Assembly: GCF_013112485.1 (NCBI RefSeq)
Contig: NZ_JABFHG010000005.1
Location: forward strand, 248,001 to 312,000
DNA length: 64,000 nucleotides
From: Roseicella sp. DB1501
Lineage (GTDB): Bacteria > Pseudomonadota > Alphaproteobacteria > Acetobacterales > Acetobacteraceae
Direction: 5' to 3'
Shown piece after piece: positions 1 through 9,094 of this stretch. The translations under genes were made by a program, and so were the position numbers. Positions within the stretch are counted from its first letter, which is position 1. Each line of letters starts with the position of its first letter. The notes under the pieces were generated by a model that was not told where the DNA came from, searched no databases, and saw only the letters and a program-made list of their open reading frames with translations.

Positions 1-154
1 GATGGCGGCGGCGCTCGAGGCCGCCGGCGTGCCGGTGGAGACGCGGCTCTTCCCCGGCACGGTGCATGGCTTCCTGCGCGCCGTCGGCCATGTCGGCCAG
101 GCGCGCGAGGCGGTGGCGGCGGCCGGCGCCTGGCTGCGCGGGCGCCTCGCCTGA
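1..154 (+). CDS. alpha/beta hydrolase, C-terminal end (partial)
   Basis: Only the last 50 or so codons are in the window, ending in TGA at 152-154. The reading frame gives VETRLFPGTVHGFLRAVG followed by an Ala-rich terminal helix. The HGF tripeptide preceded by a short beta strand is the usual setting of the catalytic histidine in HSL-type (fold-3) alpha/beta hydrolases and esterases. Substrate cannot be told from this fragment. The true start lies outside the window. It converges with the GNAT gene, with only 3 bases between the two stop codons. Confidence 0.6.
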   Translation, partial: MAAALEAAGVPVETRLFPGTVHGFLRAVGHVGQAREAVAAAGAWLRGRLA

Positions 155-157
155 GCG

Positions 158-640
158 TCAGCCCTCCCGCACCATGAACCGCGCCTCCGCCCCATAGCTC
201 GCCAGCGCCGCGGCCGGCCGGGCCGGCGCCTCGGCGAAGCCCTGCGCCGCCCAGTAGGGGCCGGTGCCGGAGACCGCCACCAGCGTCGCCCGCGGCCAAG
301 GCGAGGCGGCGAGCAGTGCCCGCAGCACCGCCACCGCATGGCCCCCGCCGCGCAGCCGGGGGTCGAGCGCGACGTCGTGGATGTGCAGGGCGCCGGGCTG
401 CACGGGCAGCGCGCCGAGCAGCGTGTCGAGCGCCGGCGGCCCCGCCCCGGTCCAGGGATGGCTCACCGCATAGCCGCCGATCCCCACCGCATCGGCCAGC
501 ACCCGGCAGCCGGCCGGCGCCAGGGCGAGGCGCTCGGCGAAGACGGCGGGGGATTCCGGATGGTGCGGGTGCAGGCGGTCGGCGAGCGCCAGCACCGCCG
601 GCAGGTCGGCCGCCGCCATCGGGCGCCAGGCTGGGGTCAT
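158..640 (-). CDS. GNAT family N-acetyltransferase
   Basis: A protein of about 160 residues starting MTPAWRPM. The segment DPRLRGGGHAVAVLRALL matches the GNAT motif A (R/QxxGxG/A) that binds the acetyl-CoA pyrophosphate, preceded by an HDVALDP strand. These enzymes move an acetyl group from acetyl-CoA to an amine; the substrate here is unknown. The start at 640 is preferred over an upstream ATG at 661 because GGAGGAG lies just upstream of it. It is divergent from the S58 peptidase gene, with about 60 bases between the starts, so the two could share a control region. Confidence 0.75.
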   Translation of the reverse strand: MTPAWRPMAAADLPAVLALADRLHPHHPESPAVFAERLALAPAGCRVLADAVGIGGYAVSHPWTGAGPPALDTLLGALPVQPGALHIHDVALDPRLRGGGHAVAVLRALLAASPWPRATLVAVSGTGPYWAAQGFAEAPARPAAALASYGAEARFMVREG

Positions 641-702
641 CGCTCCTCCTCCGGCATGCATCCGGATGGCGCCCGGCGCCGCCCCGTGCGAGCCTCGGCG
701 GC

Positions 703-1713
703 ATGGACCTGCAGCCCGGCCCCCGCAACCGCATCACCGATGTCGAGGGCATCCTCGTCGGCAATGCCGAGGACCACCGCATCCGCACCGGCGTCAGCGT
801 GATCTATCCAACCGAACGCTGCCCCGCCATCGCCGATATCCGCGGCGGCGCCCCCGGCACGCAGAACATCCAGGCGATGGAGCCGGCAAGCCTGCGCAAC
901 GAGGTCGATGCCATCGTGCTCTCGGGCGGCTCGATGTACGGGCTGGACGCCGCCGGCGGGGTGGTGGCGGCGCTCGGCGCGCGCGGCCGCGGCATCGCCT
1001 TCGGGGGCGCCGTCATCCCGGTGGTGCCGGCGGCGATCCTCTTCGACCTGGCGAATGGCGGCGACAAGGCCTGGGGCGAGGCGCCGCCCTATGCCGCGCT
1101 CGGCCGCGCCGCGCTCGATGCCGTCGGGCCGGACTTCGCCTTCGGCAATGCCGGGGCCGGGCTCGGCGCCCGGGCCGGGGCGCTGAAGGGCGGGCTCGGC
1201 AGCGCCAGCACGGTGACGGCGGACGGGCTGCAGATCGGCGCGCTGGTGGCGGTGAACAGCTTCGGCAGCGCCGTGATGCCGGGCACCGACCGGTTCTGGG
1301 CCGGGCCGCTGGAGATGGGCGAGGAGTTCGGCGGCCTCGGCCCGCCGCCGGCGGCGTGGCGGGGCGAGGCGGAGATGCCGCTGCCGCCCGGCTTCGCGCT
1401 CAACCCGATGGCGAACACCACCATTGCCGTCATCGCGGTGAACGCGGCGCTCGGCAAGGGCGAGTTGCAGCGCCTGGCGATCATGGCGCAGGACGGGCTG
1501 GCGCGGGCGATCCGGCCGATCCACACGCCCTTCGACGGCGACAGCGTCTTCGCCCTGGCGACCGGCCGGGTGCCGCTCACCGGCCCGGCGATGCTGGCGC
1601 GGCTCGGGCATCTGGCGGCGGACACGCTGGCACGGGCCGTGGCGCGCGGGGTGTATCACGCGGAGAGCCTGGGCGACCGGCCCGGCTGGCGCAGCCGGTA
1701 CGGGCGGGGCTAG
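703..1713 (+). CDS. P1 family peptidase (S58, DmpA/NylC-like)
   Basis: 336 residues. RNRITDVEGILVGNAED at the N terminus and DIRGGAPGTQN are typical of the P1/DmpA (MEROPS S58) family, which are N-terminal-nucleophile hydrolases (aminopeptidases and amidases) made by self-cleavage of one chain. The AVNSFGSAV segment (Asn185 to Ser189) looks like the autoprocessing site, with cleavage expected between Gly188 and Ser189 to expose the Ser nucleophile; this is inferred by analogy with DmpA. The ATG at 703 gives a protein of normal family length; the upstream in-frame extension is Arg/Pro-rich and not credible. The TAG stop is the first triplet of a dispersed repeat. Confidence 0.8.
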   Translation: MDLQPGPRNRITDVEGILVGNAEDHRIRTGVSVIYPTERCPAIADIRGGAPGTQNIQAMEPASLRNEVDAIVLSGGSMYGLDAAGGVVAALGARGRGIAFGGAVIPVVPAAILFDLANGGDKAWGEAPPYAALGRAALDAVGPDFAFGNAGAGLGARAGALKGGLGSASTVTADGLQIGALVAVNSFGSAVMPGTDRFWAGPLEMGEEFGGLGPPPAAWRGEAEMPLPPGFALNPMANTTIAVIAVNAALGKGELQRLAIMAQDGLARAIRPIHTPFDGDSVFALATGRVPLTGPAMLARLGHLAADTLARAVARGVYHAESLGDRPGWRSRYGRG

Positions 1714-1866
1714 AGCATTTTCACCCGTTCGGGTGTTTCCACTCGAACGGGATCTGCTCTGGGGCGTGATCGCTTGAGGTGGACTCACCGAGAAGCGTGA
1801 CTCACGCGATCGAACAATGGCCTGGACCATGATCCCCGCCCTTGTGTGAGCGGATCATGGTCCAGG
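1712..1866 (+). repeat. dispersed TAGAGC hairpin repeat, copy A
   Basis: Fills the gap between two convergent genes. It begins with TAGAGC, has an extra inverted segment (AGAGCA...TGCTCT, 1712-1760) absent from copy C, and then the shared core starting CGATCGCTTGAGGTGGACTC or close to it. It ends in a perfect 15-bp stem, CCTGGACCATGATCC at 1821-1835 pairing with 1852-1866 across a 16-nt loop. Related copies lie at 8938-9015 (minus) and 53783-53889 (plus). The first TAG is also the peptidase stop codon. Confidence 0.85.
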
Positions 1867-1880
1867 CCGGCGGGCGCCGT

Positions 1881-3050
1881 TTACCCCGTGGCGAGCGCCC
1901 GCTTCGCGACCGCGGCGAGGAAGCCGCTTGCCACCGGCAGGATCGCATCGTTGAAATCGTAGCGCGGGTTGTGCAGCTCGCAGCCGCCGGTGCCGTTCCG
2001 GTCCGTGGGCCCGTTGCCGATCCAGACGAAGGCGCCCGGCACCTCGTGCAGGAACCAGGAGAAATCCTCGCCCGTCATCGCCGGCAGCATGTCGCGCCGC
2101 ACCGCGGTCACGCTGCCCGCGGCGGCGGCGGCTATGTCGCGCTCGCCGGGATGGTTCGCCGTCACCTGCACGCCGACGCGGAACTCCACCGTCGCCCGGA
2201 GGCCGAAGGCGGCGGCGATGCCTTCGGCGACGCGGCGCAGCCCGGCCTCGATCGCCTCGCCCGTCGCGTCGGCGAGCCAGCGCGCGGTGCCCTTCAGCAC
2301 GGCGCGGTCGGCGATCTGGTTCTGCGCCTCGCCGGCCTCGGCGACGGTCACGCTGACGACGCCGGCCTGCAGCGGATCGAGGTTGCGCGCGACGATGCTC
2401 TGCAGCGCGACGATGCAATGCCCGGCGCCGAGCATCGGGTCGCGCGTCAGGTGCGGCAGGGCGGCATGGCCGGCATGGCCCTCGAAGGCGATCTCGAAGC
2501 GGGCGCCGGCCGCCATCACCGCGCTGTCATGCACCGCGACGGTCCCCGCCGCCAGGCCCGGCCAGTTGTGCCAGCCGAAGATGCGCTCCATCGGGAAGCG
2601 CCGGAACAGACCATCCGAGATCATCGCCCGGGCGCCGCCGCCGCCCTCCTCCGCCGGCTGGATGACGAGATGCACGGTGCCCGACCAGTCGGGGTCCTGC
2701 AGCAGCAGCGCCGCGGCGCCGAGCAGTGCGGTGGTGTGCCCGTCATGGCCGCAGGCATGCATCACGCCGGGGATGGTGGAGCGGTGGGGCAGCGCCTCGT
2801 TCAGCTCTTGGATCGGCAGCGCATCCATGTCGCCGCGTAGCCCGACGCTGCGGTTGCCGCCGGCGCCGCCGCCTCGGCGGATGGTGCCGACGATGCCATG
2901 CCCGCCGACGCCCTCGGTGACCTCCACCCCCAGCTCGCGCAGCCGTGCCGCCACGAAGGCCGCGGTCTCGCCTTCATGCAAGGTCAGCCCGGGATGGGCA
3001 TGCAGGTGGCGGCGCCAGGCGGTCAGCCGTTGGGCGAGAGGGTCTTCCAT
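1881..3050 (-). CDS. M20D family amidohydrolase (hippurate hydrolase-like)
   Basis: 389 residues, normal for the M20D amidohydrolase family, which hydrolyses N-acyl amino acids and similar amides using a two-metal centre. Visible motifs are GLRGDMDALPIQE (about 70-82), HACGHDGH with metal ligands at His98, Cys100 and His102, the catalytic Glu pair in QPAEEGGGGA (134-135), GWHNWPG, and MTGEDFSWF near the C terminus. The insert between the halves is the lid/dimerisation domain. No signal peptide, so probably cytoplasmic. Divergent from tamA with a gap of about 77 bases. Exact substrate unknown. Confidence 0.88.
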   Translation of the reverse strand: MEDPLAQRLTAWRRHLHAHPGLTLHEGETAAFVAARLRELGVEVTEGVGGHGIVGTIRRGGGAGGNRSVGLRGDMDALPIQELNEALPHRSTIPGVMHACGHDGHTTALLGAAALLLQDPDWSGTVHLVIQPAEEGGGGARAMISDGLFRRFPMERIFGWHNWPGLAAGTVAVHDSAVMAAGARFEIAFEGHAGHAALPHLTRDPMLGAGHCIVALQSIVARNLDPLQAGVVSVTVAEAGEAQNQIADRAVLKGTARWLADATGEAIEAGLRRVAEGIAAAFGLRATVEFRVGVQVTANHPGERDIAAAAAGSVTAVRRDMLPAMTGEDFSWFLHEVPGAFVWIGNGPTDRNGTGGCELHNPRYDFNDAILPVASGFLAAVAKRALATG

Positions 3051-3127
3051 GGCAGTGTCCTAACTCGCGCCCCGGGGCAGTTCCATCCCCGGGGGGAACC
3101 AAGCCAGAAGAAAATGCTTCCGCAACC

Positions 3128-5038
3128 GTGACTGCCCGCTTCCGCCCCTTCCTCGCCTCGCTGCTGCTCTGCGCGACCCTCGCTCTCGCCCAGGAGCCAC
3201 AAGGGCAGCAGCCGCCGCAGCCCCCGGCTATGGCGGCCGAGCCGGACCCCGAGAACCTGCCCTATACGGTGGAGATCGAGCCGACCGGCGATGATGCGCT
3301 CGACGCCGCGCTGAAGGCGGTCTCGCAGCTCGTCACGCTGCAGGAGTCCTCGCCGACCACGGCCGGCGGCGTCCTCGCCCGGGCGAATGGCGACCGCGAG
3401 CGGCTGCAGCGGGCGCTGCAATCCGAGGGCTACTGGGCAGGCACGACGAAGATCGAGATGCTGGGCGGCACGGTCGGCGAGCCGGGCATGCTCGAGCGGC
3501 TGGAGGCGACGCGCGAGAAGCCGCTCAAGATCCGCATCACCGCCGACAAGCGCGAGCCCTATCACATCGCGCATATCCGGCTGCGCGCCGATACGGCGGC
3601 GGAGCAGGCCGCGGTCGACGAGGCGGGGGCGAAGCCCTACGACCTGAAGGTTGGCGACGTCGCGCGCGCTGCGCCGGTGCTCGCCGCCGAGAAGACCCTG
3701 CTCGACCGGCTGCTGGAGCAGGGTCATCCGCTGGCGTCGGTGGCGAAGCGCGAGACGACGGTCGATCACGACCGCCACACCATGGACGTGGCCTGGACCT
3801 TCGCCCCCGGCCCGGTCGCCCGCTTCGCCGCGCCGGATGTCGAGGGCATGACGCGGATCGATGCGAGCTTCCTGCGGGAGGAAGCGTCGCAGATCGAGGG
3901 CGAGCGCTACAGCCCGGAGCGGCTGGAGCGGCAGCGGCAGGAGCTGATGGCGCTCGGCGCCTTCGGCTCGGTGCAGGCACGGGCGGCGAAGCGGCTGGAC
4001 GAGGCGGGGCGCCTGCCGGTGACCTTCGTCGTCGCCGAACGGGCCCGCCGCGCCATCGGCATCAACCTCGCCTACGAGACCAATTACGGCCCGACCGTGC
4101 GGGTCTACTGGGAACACCGCAACCTCTTCGGCCATGCCGAGCAATTGCGGCTGGAGGCCGAGATCGCCCGGCTCGGCACGAATGGCGGGCTCGAGAATTC
4201 CACCTACCGGATCGGCGGCACCTATCGCGACCCGCATGTCTTCGGCCTCGGCTTCGGCCCGCAATGGAACTTCATCGGCAGCATCTGGTACCTGCGCGAG
4301 CGGCTCGAGGCCTATGACCGCGACGCGATCACCCTCTCCGCCCTGCTGGAGCGCCGCTATTCCCGGCGCCTCAGCTTCAATTTCGGCCCGGTGCTGGATT
4401 TCGGCAGCAGCGGCCCGCCGGGCGGCACGCTGGTCCCCTACCAGATCGCCGGCGTGCAATTCGGCGGCCGCTACGACGGCACCGACAGCCTGCTCGATCC
4501 GGCGCGCGGCTGGCGGGTGAACGGCACCCTCACGCCGTCCTGGTCCTTCCGGGAATCGACGCCCTTCGCGCCGCTGCGCGTCACCGCCAGCACCTATTGG
4601 GATGTGTTCGGCGAGCGACGGACCATCCTCGCGGTGCGCGGCACCTTCGGCTCGCTGCTCGGCGCCGACCTGCCCAACGTGCCGCGGCACCAGCGCTTCT
4701 ACGGCGGCGGCGGCGGCTCGGTGCGCGGCTACGACTACCAGTCGATCGGCCCGCGCGACGCCCTGAACCGCCCCTCCGGCGGCTCCAGCCTGCTCGAGAC
4801 CAGCCTCGAGCTGCGGCAACGGATCTGGGGCAACATTGGCGGCGTTGCCTTCGTCGATGCCGGCTCGGTCGGCACCAGCTCGGCGCCCGACACCTCGAAC
4901 CTCCGGGTCGGGGCCGGCGTCGGGCTCCGCTACTTCACGGCGATCGGGCCGATCCGGGCCGATATCGCCGTCCCGCTGGTGAAGCAGCAGGGCAATTCGG
5001 CCTTCGGCCTCTATGTCGGGATCGGTCAGTCCTTCTGA
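3128..5038 (+). CDS. tamA: translocation and assembly module outer-membrane protein TamA
   Basis: 636 residues. The N terminus (TARFRPFLASLLLCATLALA) is a Sec signal peptide, followed by an acidic/Pro linker, POTRA-like repeats to about residue 340, and an Omp85-type beta barrel. RGYDYQSIGPRD in the barrel is the conserved Omp85 loop-6 RG(F/Y) signature, and the chain ends in an aromatic residue (QSF). TamA works with the inner-membrane-anchored TamB to insert some outer-membrane proteins and possibly to move lipids. The GTG at 3128 is the only reasonable in-frame start before the signal peptide; its ribosome site is weak. The stop overlaps the tamB start by one base (TGATG), so the pair is translationally coupled. 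Confidence 0.88.
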   Translation: MTARFRPFLASLLLCATLALAQEPQGQQPPQPPAMAAEPDPENLPYTVEIEPTGDDALDAALKAVSQLVTLQESSPTTAGGVLARANGDRERLQRALQSEGYWAGTTKIEMLGGTVGEPGMLERLEATREKPLKIRITADKREPYHIAHIRLRADTAAEQAAVDEAGAKPYDLKVGDVARAAPVLAAEKTLLDRLLEQGHPLASVAKRETTVDHDRHTMDVAWTFAPGPVARFAAPDVEGMTRIDASFLREEASQIEGERYSPERLERQRQELMALGAFGSVQARAAKRLDEAGRLPVTFVVAERARRAIGINLAYETNYGPTVRVYWEHRNLFGHAEQLRLEAEIARLGTNGGLENSTYRIGGTYRDPHVFGLGFGPQWNFIGSIWYLRERLEAYDRDAITLSALLERRYSRRLSFNFGPVLDFGSSGPPGGTLVPYQIAGVQFGGRYDGTDSLLDPARGWRVNGTLTPSWSFRESTPFAPLRVTASTYWDVFGERRTILAVRGTFGSLLGADLPNVPRHQRFYGGGGGSVRGYDYQSIGPRDALNRPSGGSSLLETSLELRQRIWGNIGGVAFVDAGSVGTSSAPDTSNLRVGAGVGLRYFTAIGPIRADIAVPLVKQQGNSAFGLYVGIGQSF

Positions 5039-8000
5039 TGCGTCGTGTCACGAAATGGCTTCTGGGGATCCTGCTGGTCCTCGTCGGCCTGCCCATCCTG
5101 CTCATCGGCGGCGCCCTGGTCTGGGTGAATACCGAGGGCGGACGGTCCACGGTCGCGCGGCTGGCGGGCGAGCAGGTGCCGGGGCTGACCATCGAGGGGC
5201 TCACCGGGCCGATCCCCGGCCGCCTCGGCGCGGCGCGCATCACCATGGCCGACAAGGACGGAGTCTGGCTGACGGTCGAGGAGGCGCTGATCGACCTCGA
5301 CCTGATGGCGCTCGCCACCCGTACCTTCCGCATCGAGGCGCTGCAGGCCGCGCGCATCGCCGTGCCGCGCCTGCCCGCCGCGGGCGAGCCGGCGGCGCCG
5401 CCCGAGCCCTCGCCGCCTTCCGATACCGTGCTGCCGCAGCTTCCCTCGCTGCCGGTCACGGTCCGGCTCGACCGTCTCGGCATCGGGCGGCTGGAGCTCG
5501 GCGCGCCAGTCGTGAAGCAGGAGGCCGTCTTCTCGGTCGACGGCAATGCCGCGCTGGAAGCCGGGGCGCTGCGGGCCGCCTTCGCCATGAAGCGGCTGGA
5601 TGCCGAGGGCCATGTGGACCTGACCCTCGCCCTCGCCCCGGCCGAGGACCGGCTCTCGGCCAAGCTCTCGGTGCATGAGGCGCCGGGCGGCATCGGCCCG
5701 ACCCTCGCCGGGCTGAAGGACCAGCCCCTCGCCCTCGACCTGACGCTGGACGGGCCGGCCAGCGGCGCGGCGCTCGACCTGACCGCGGCGCTCGGGCCCG
5801 AGATCGGCGCCAAGGCCGCGGGCACGGTCCGCGCCCGGCCGGATGGCGCGCTCGGCGCGACGCTCAAGGGCGAGGCGCGCGGCGGGCGGCTGCTGCCACC
5901 GCAGGCGCGGCCGGTCGGCGAGCCGGCGCAATTCGCCCTCGATGCCGATCTCGGCGCCGATCGCCGCCTGGCGCTGCGCGACCTCAGCCTCGAGGTGCCG
6001 GCGGGCCAGCTCGGCGTGACCGGCAGCGCCGATCTCGGCAGCGAGGCGCTCGACCTCGCGGCCAAGCTCACCCTCGCCCCCTCCGAGCGCTTCGGCGCCC
6101 TGCTGCCGGCCGGGCTCGGCTGGCAGGCGGTGCAGGCCGATGCGACGATCGGCGGCACCATCGGCAAGCCGAAGCTCGACCTCACCCTGGTGCCGGAAGC
6201 GCTGCGCACCGGCGTCGCCCAGGCCGATGCGGTGCTCGGCCCGCGGCCGCGGCTGGCGGTGAAGGCGGCCATGCCCGGTCCGGCGTTGGATGCACGGCTC
6301 GACGGCGCCGAGGGGCGGCTGACCGTGGCCGGCAGCCTCGTCGAGCCGATCGACATGGATGCCCGGCTCTCCCTGCCCCGCCTCGCCGTGCTCGGCGGCG
6401 GCTCGGAGGGAGCGCTGGAGGCGCGGGTGCAGGCGAGCGGCAAGCTCGCCGATCCCGATCTCGTCGTCACCGCGGAATCGGGCCGCATCGCCGCCGCCGG
6501 CCATGTGCTGGAGGCGCTGGCGCTGAACGCCAGGATCGCCACCCCGGCCTCGGCGCCGCGCGGCACCGCCAATCTCGATGGCCGGCTGGACGGGATGCCG
6601 CTCGCCCTCGCCTTCCGCGGCCAGCCCGAGGGCAGCCTCGTCCAGATCGAGCAGGGCGAGGCGCGGCTGGGTCCCGCGCATCTCGACGTGACGGGCCGGC
6701 TCGACCCGGCGGCGAAGCTCTTCGACGGCACGGCGAAGCTGACCGCGAGCGACCTGGCGCCGCTCGGCCGGCTCGGCGGCGTCCAGGACCTCGGCGGGCG
6801 GCTGGCACTCGATGCCAAGCTGGCGCCGCAGGACGGGCTGCAGGGCTTCGAGGCGAAACTCGATGCGCCGCACCTCGCCTTCAATGGCCAGGAGGGCAGC
6901 CTGCAGGCCAGCGCCGCCGGCACGCCCGCCGCCCTCGACTGGACCCTGCAGGGCCGCGCCACCCAGGGCGCCGTCTCCGGCCGCGGCCATGTCGCGCAGC
7001 AGAATGGCGGCTACCGGCTCGATCTCGCGGCGCTGGAGGCGCAGGCGAAGGGCGAATCCCTCCGCCTCGCCGCGCCGACGCGGGTGACGCTCGGCGGCGA
7101 TGGCGGCGTCGAGATCGCGCCCACCAGCATCGCCGTCAGCCGCGGCGGCCGGATCGAGGCGCGCGGCCGCTGGGGCCCGGAGCGGGCCGACCTGACCGCC
7201 AGCATCGCCTCCCTGCCCCTCGCCCTGGCCGAGCCCTTCGCGCCCGACATCAAGCCGCAGGGCACGCTCAGCGCCGATCTGCGGGCGACCGGGCCGGTGG
7301 CGAAGCCCGAGATCCGCGTCGTGGTGAACGGCACCGGCCTCGGCGCCGGCGCCGACTGGGCGCAAGGCCTGCCGCCGGCGACGCTCCGGGCCGAGGGCAG
7401 CCTCGCCGGCGAGGCGGCGCAGCTCCGCGCCGATCTCGAGGCGGGGCCGGCCGGGCGGATCACCGCCCAGGCGCGGCTGCCGCAGGGCTTCGGCCCAGCC
7501 AACCCGCTCGCCGCGACGCTCGACGGCACTCTCAACCTCGCCCCGCTCGCCAGCCCCTTCCTCGCCGCCGGGGCGGACCGCGTCACCGGCCGGCTGGCCC
7601 TGGCGCTGCGGGCGGACGGAACGCTCGGCACGCCCCGCCTCGGCGGACGCGCCACCCTCTCCAACACCGAATACCGCAACACCCAGTACGGCGTGCGGAT
7701 CTTCGACGTGAACGGCACGGTGAGCGGCGAGGGCACGCGGCTGCTCATCGACGGCATCAACGCCCGCACCGCCGGCAATGGCACGATCAATGTCAGGGGC
7801 AGCATCGATGCCGGCCAGCCGGGCTTCCCGGCCGACATCACCATCACCGCGCGCAACGCCCGGCCCGTGGTCTCCGACCTGGTGACCGCGAGCCTCGGGA
7901 CCAACCTGCGGCTGCAGGGCCCGGTGACCGGCGGCGGCACGCTCTCGGGCGAGGTGCGGATCAACGAGGCCGAGATCCGCATCCCGCAGAACCTGCCCGC

Positions 8001-8838
8001 CAGTGTGCCGACGCTGACCAATGTCCGCCAGACGGGTACGTTGCCGCCGGGCGTGATCCCGCCGAAGCCGCCGCCCAAGCCCTCGCCGCCGGCGCCGCCC
8101 TTCAACCTCGACGTGCTGGTCAACGCGCCGCAGAGCATCTTCATCCGCGGCCGCGGCATCGATGTCGAGCTCGGCGGCCGCATCAGGGTCGGCGGCACCA
8201 CCGCCGCGCCCTCGCCGGATGGCGCGCTCAACCTGCGGCGCGGCGATCTCGACCTGCTAGGCCGGCGGGTGACCTTCCGGCGCGGCACGATCGGCTTCGC
8301 GCCCGGCTCGCTGATGCCGACGCTCGACCTCACCGCTCAGTCCCAGGCGAGCAACACCACCATCACCATCAATGTCGCCGGTTCGCCAGCCGATCCGAAG
8401 GTGACCTTCACCTCCACGCCGGAACTGCCGCAGGACGAGGTGCTGGCCCGGCTGCTCTTCGACCGGCCGACCAGCCGGCTCTCGCCGCTCGAGATCGCGC
8501 AGATCGCCGCGGCGGTGGCGCAGATGAGCGGCGTCGGCGGCGGCGCGGCCAACCCGCTCGACCGGGTGCGCAGCCTGCTCGGCCTCGACCGGCTCGGCGT
8601 CTCGGGCGGCGGCGAGCAATCGGGATCGAGCGCCGAGAGCGCCCAGAAGGGACCGACGGTCGAGGCCGGCCGCTATGTCGCGCCCGGCGTCTTCCTCGGC
8701 GTGCGGCAGGGCACCCAGGGTGGGCAGACCGGCGTCGGCGTGCAGGTGGAGATCACGCCCCGCCTGAAGCTCGACGGGCAGACGGCGACCGGGCCGGCCG
8801 GCGACCGGCTCGGCCTCTCCTACGAGCTGGAATACTGA
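5038..8838 (+). CDS. tamB: translocation and assembly module inner-membrane protein TamB
   Basis: 1266 residues. One N-terminal membrane anchor (WLLGILLVLVGLPILLIGG, about 7-25) is followed by a very long, repetitive beta-rich periplasmic region and a C-terminal DUF490/TamB domain ending LGLSYELEY. It spans the periplasm from the inner membrane to TamA. A Pro/Lys-rich stretch (PPKPPPKPSPPAPP, encoded near 8060-8100) sits just before the last domain and looks like a flexible linker. The ATG overlaps the tamA stop, giving a clear tamAB operon. Repeats and hairpins follow the stop codon. Confidence 0.9.
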   Translation: MRRVTKWLLGILLVLVGLPILLIGGALVWVNTEGGRSTVARLAGEQVPGLTIEGLTGPIPGRLGAARITMADKDGVWLTVEEALIDLDLMALATRTFRIEALQAARIAVPRLPAAGEPAAPPEPSPPSDTVLPQLPSLPVTVRLDRLGIGRLELGAPVVKQEAVFSVDGNAALEAGALRAAFAMKRLDAEGHVDLTLALAPAEDRLSAKLSVHEAPGGIGPTLAGLKDQPLALDLTLDGPASGAALDLTAALGPEIGAKAAGTVRARPDGALGATLKGEARGGRLLPPQARPVGEPAQFALDADLGADRRLALRDLSLEVPAGQLGVTGSADLGSEALDLAAKLTLAPSERFGALLPAGLGWQAVQADATIGGTIGKPKLDLTLVPEALRTGVAQADAVLGPRPRLAVKAAMPGPALDARLDGAEGRLTVAGSLVEPIDMDARLSLPRLAVLGGGSEGALEARVQASGKLADPDLVVTAESGRIAAAGHVLEALALNARIATPASAPRGTANLDGRLDGMPLALAFRGQPEGSLVQIEQGEARLGPAHLDVTGRLDPAAKLFDGTAKLTASDLAPLGRLGGVQDLGGRLALDAKLAPQDGLQGFEAKLDAPHLAFNGQEGSLQASAAGTPAALDWTLQGRATQGAVSGRGHVAQQNGGYRLDLAALEAQAKGESLRLAAPTRVTLGGDGGVEIAPTSIAVSRGGRIEARGRWGPERADLTASIASLPLALAEPFAPDIKPQGTLSADLRATGPVAKPEIRVVVNGTGLGAGADWAQGLPPATLRAEGSLAGEAAQLRADLEAGPAGRITAQARLPQGFGPANPLAATLDGTLNLAPLASPFLAAGADRVTGRLALALRADGTLGTPRLGGRATLSNTEYRNTQYGVRIFDVNGTVSGEGTRLLIDGINARTAGNGTINVRGSIDAGQPGFPADITITARNARPVVSDLVTASLGTNLRLQGPVTGGGTLSGEVRINEAEIRIPQNLPASVPTLTNVRQTGTLPPGVIPPKPPPKPSPPAPPFNLDVLVNAPQSIFIRGRGIDVELGGRIRVGGTTAAPSPDGALNLRRGDLDLLGRRVTFRRGTIGFAPGSLMPTLDLTAQSQASNTTITINVAGSPADPKVTFTSTPELPQDEVLARLLFDRPTSRLSPLEIAQIAAAVAQMSGVGGGAANPLDRVRSLLGLDRLGVSGGGEQSGSSAESAQKGPTVEAGRYVAPGVFLGVRQGTQGGQTGVGVQVEITPRLKLDGQTATGPAGDRLGLSYELEY

Positions 8839-8841
8839 TTT

Positions 8842-8874
8842 CCCCCACGACGTCGGTTCGCACCGCCGCGGGGG
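8842..8874 (+). repeat. degenerate single copy of the 31-nt repeat hairpin
   Basis: Begins CCCCCACGACGTCGGTTCGC and ends CCGCGGGGG, an imperfect stem with the C-run/G-run ends and the central TTCGC of the second hairpin in the two-hairpin repeat family (compare 13479-13509 and 43541-43571). The first hairpin and linker are missing. It lies three bases after the tamB stop. Confidence 0.55.
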
Positions 8875-8890
8875 TTCCTGATGTCCTGCC

Positions 8891-8924
8891 CGCGAGGGTC
8901 GTGGGTTTACCCACGGACCTCGCG
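8891..8924. terminator. strong hairpin downstream of tamB
   Basis: Two 15-nt arms (8891-8905 and 8910-8924) can pair with two mismatches around a TTTA loop. There is no U-run after it, so it would be a Rho-independent terminator only in a loose sense; it may protect the 3' end of the tamAB message. Confidence 0.4.
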
Positions 8925-8937
8925 GACCAGCGGGCCA

Positions 8938-9015
8938 CTGGACCATGATCCGCTCACACAGGGTCGCGGATCACGGTCCAGGCCGTTGCTTGATCACGTG
9001 AGTCACGCTCCAGGG
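8938..9015 (-). repeat. dispersed TAGAGC hairpin repeat, copy B (inverted, 3' part)
   Basis: Read on the minus strand this matches the last 75 or so bases of copies A and C: GCGTGACTCACGTGATCAAG, then CGGCCTGGACC, then the terminal stem. The stem is 8938-8952 with 8967-8981 and has a single A/C mismatch. The TAGAGC end is missing. It occupies the tamB-DUF2252 gap next to the degenerate second-family hairpin. Confidence 0.8.
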
Positions 9016-9094
9016 CCGGCATGGCCGCGTTTTCACCGCCACGCCACCCCGCCGAAGGCCGCGCCGCCAGGTTCCAGCCTATCCTCTCCCCGCC

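Noticed and set aside
316-702. N-terminal extension of the S58 peptidase
   Set aside because: The added residues are Arg/Pro/Ala-rich and overlap the GNAT gene on the other strand; the family N terminus begins at the ATG at 703.
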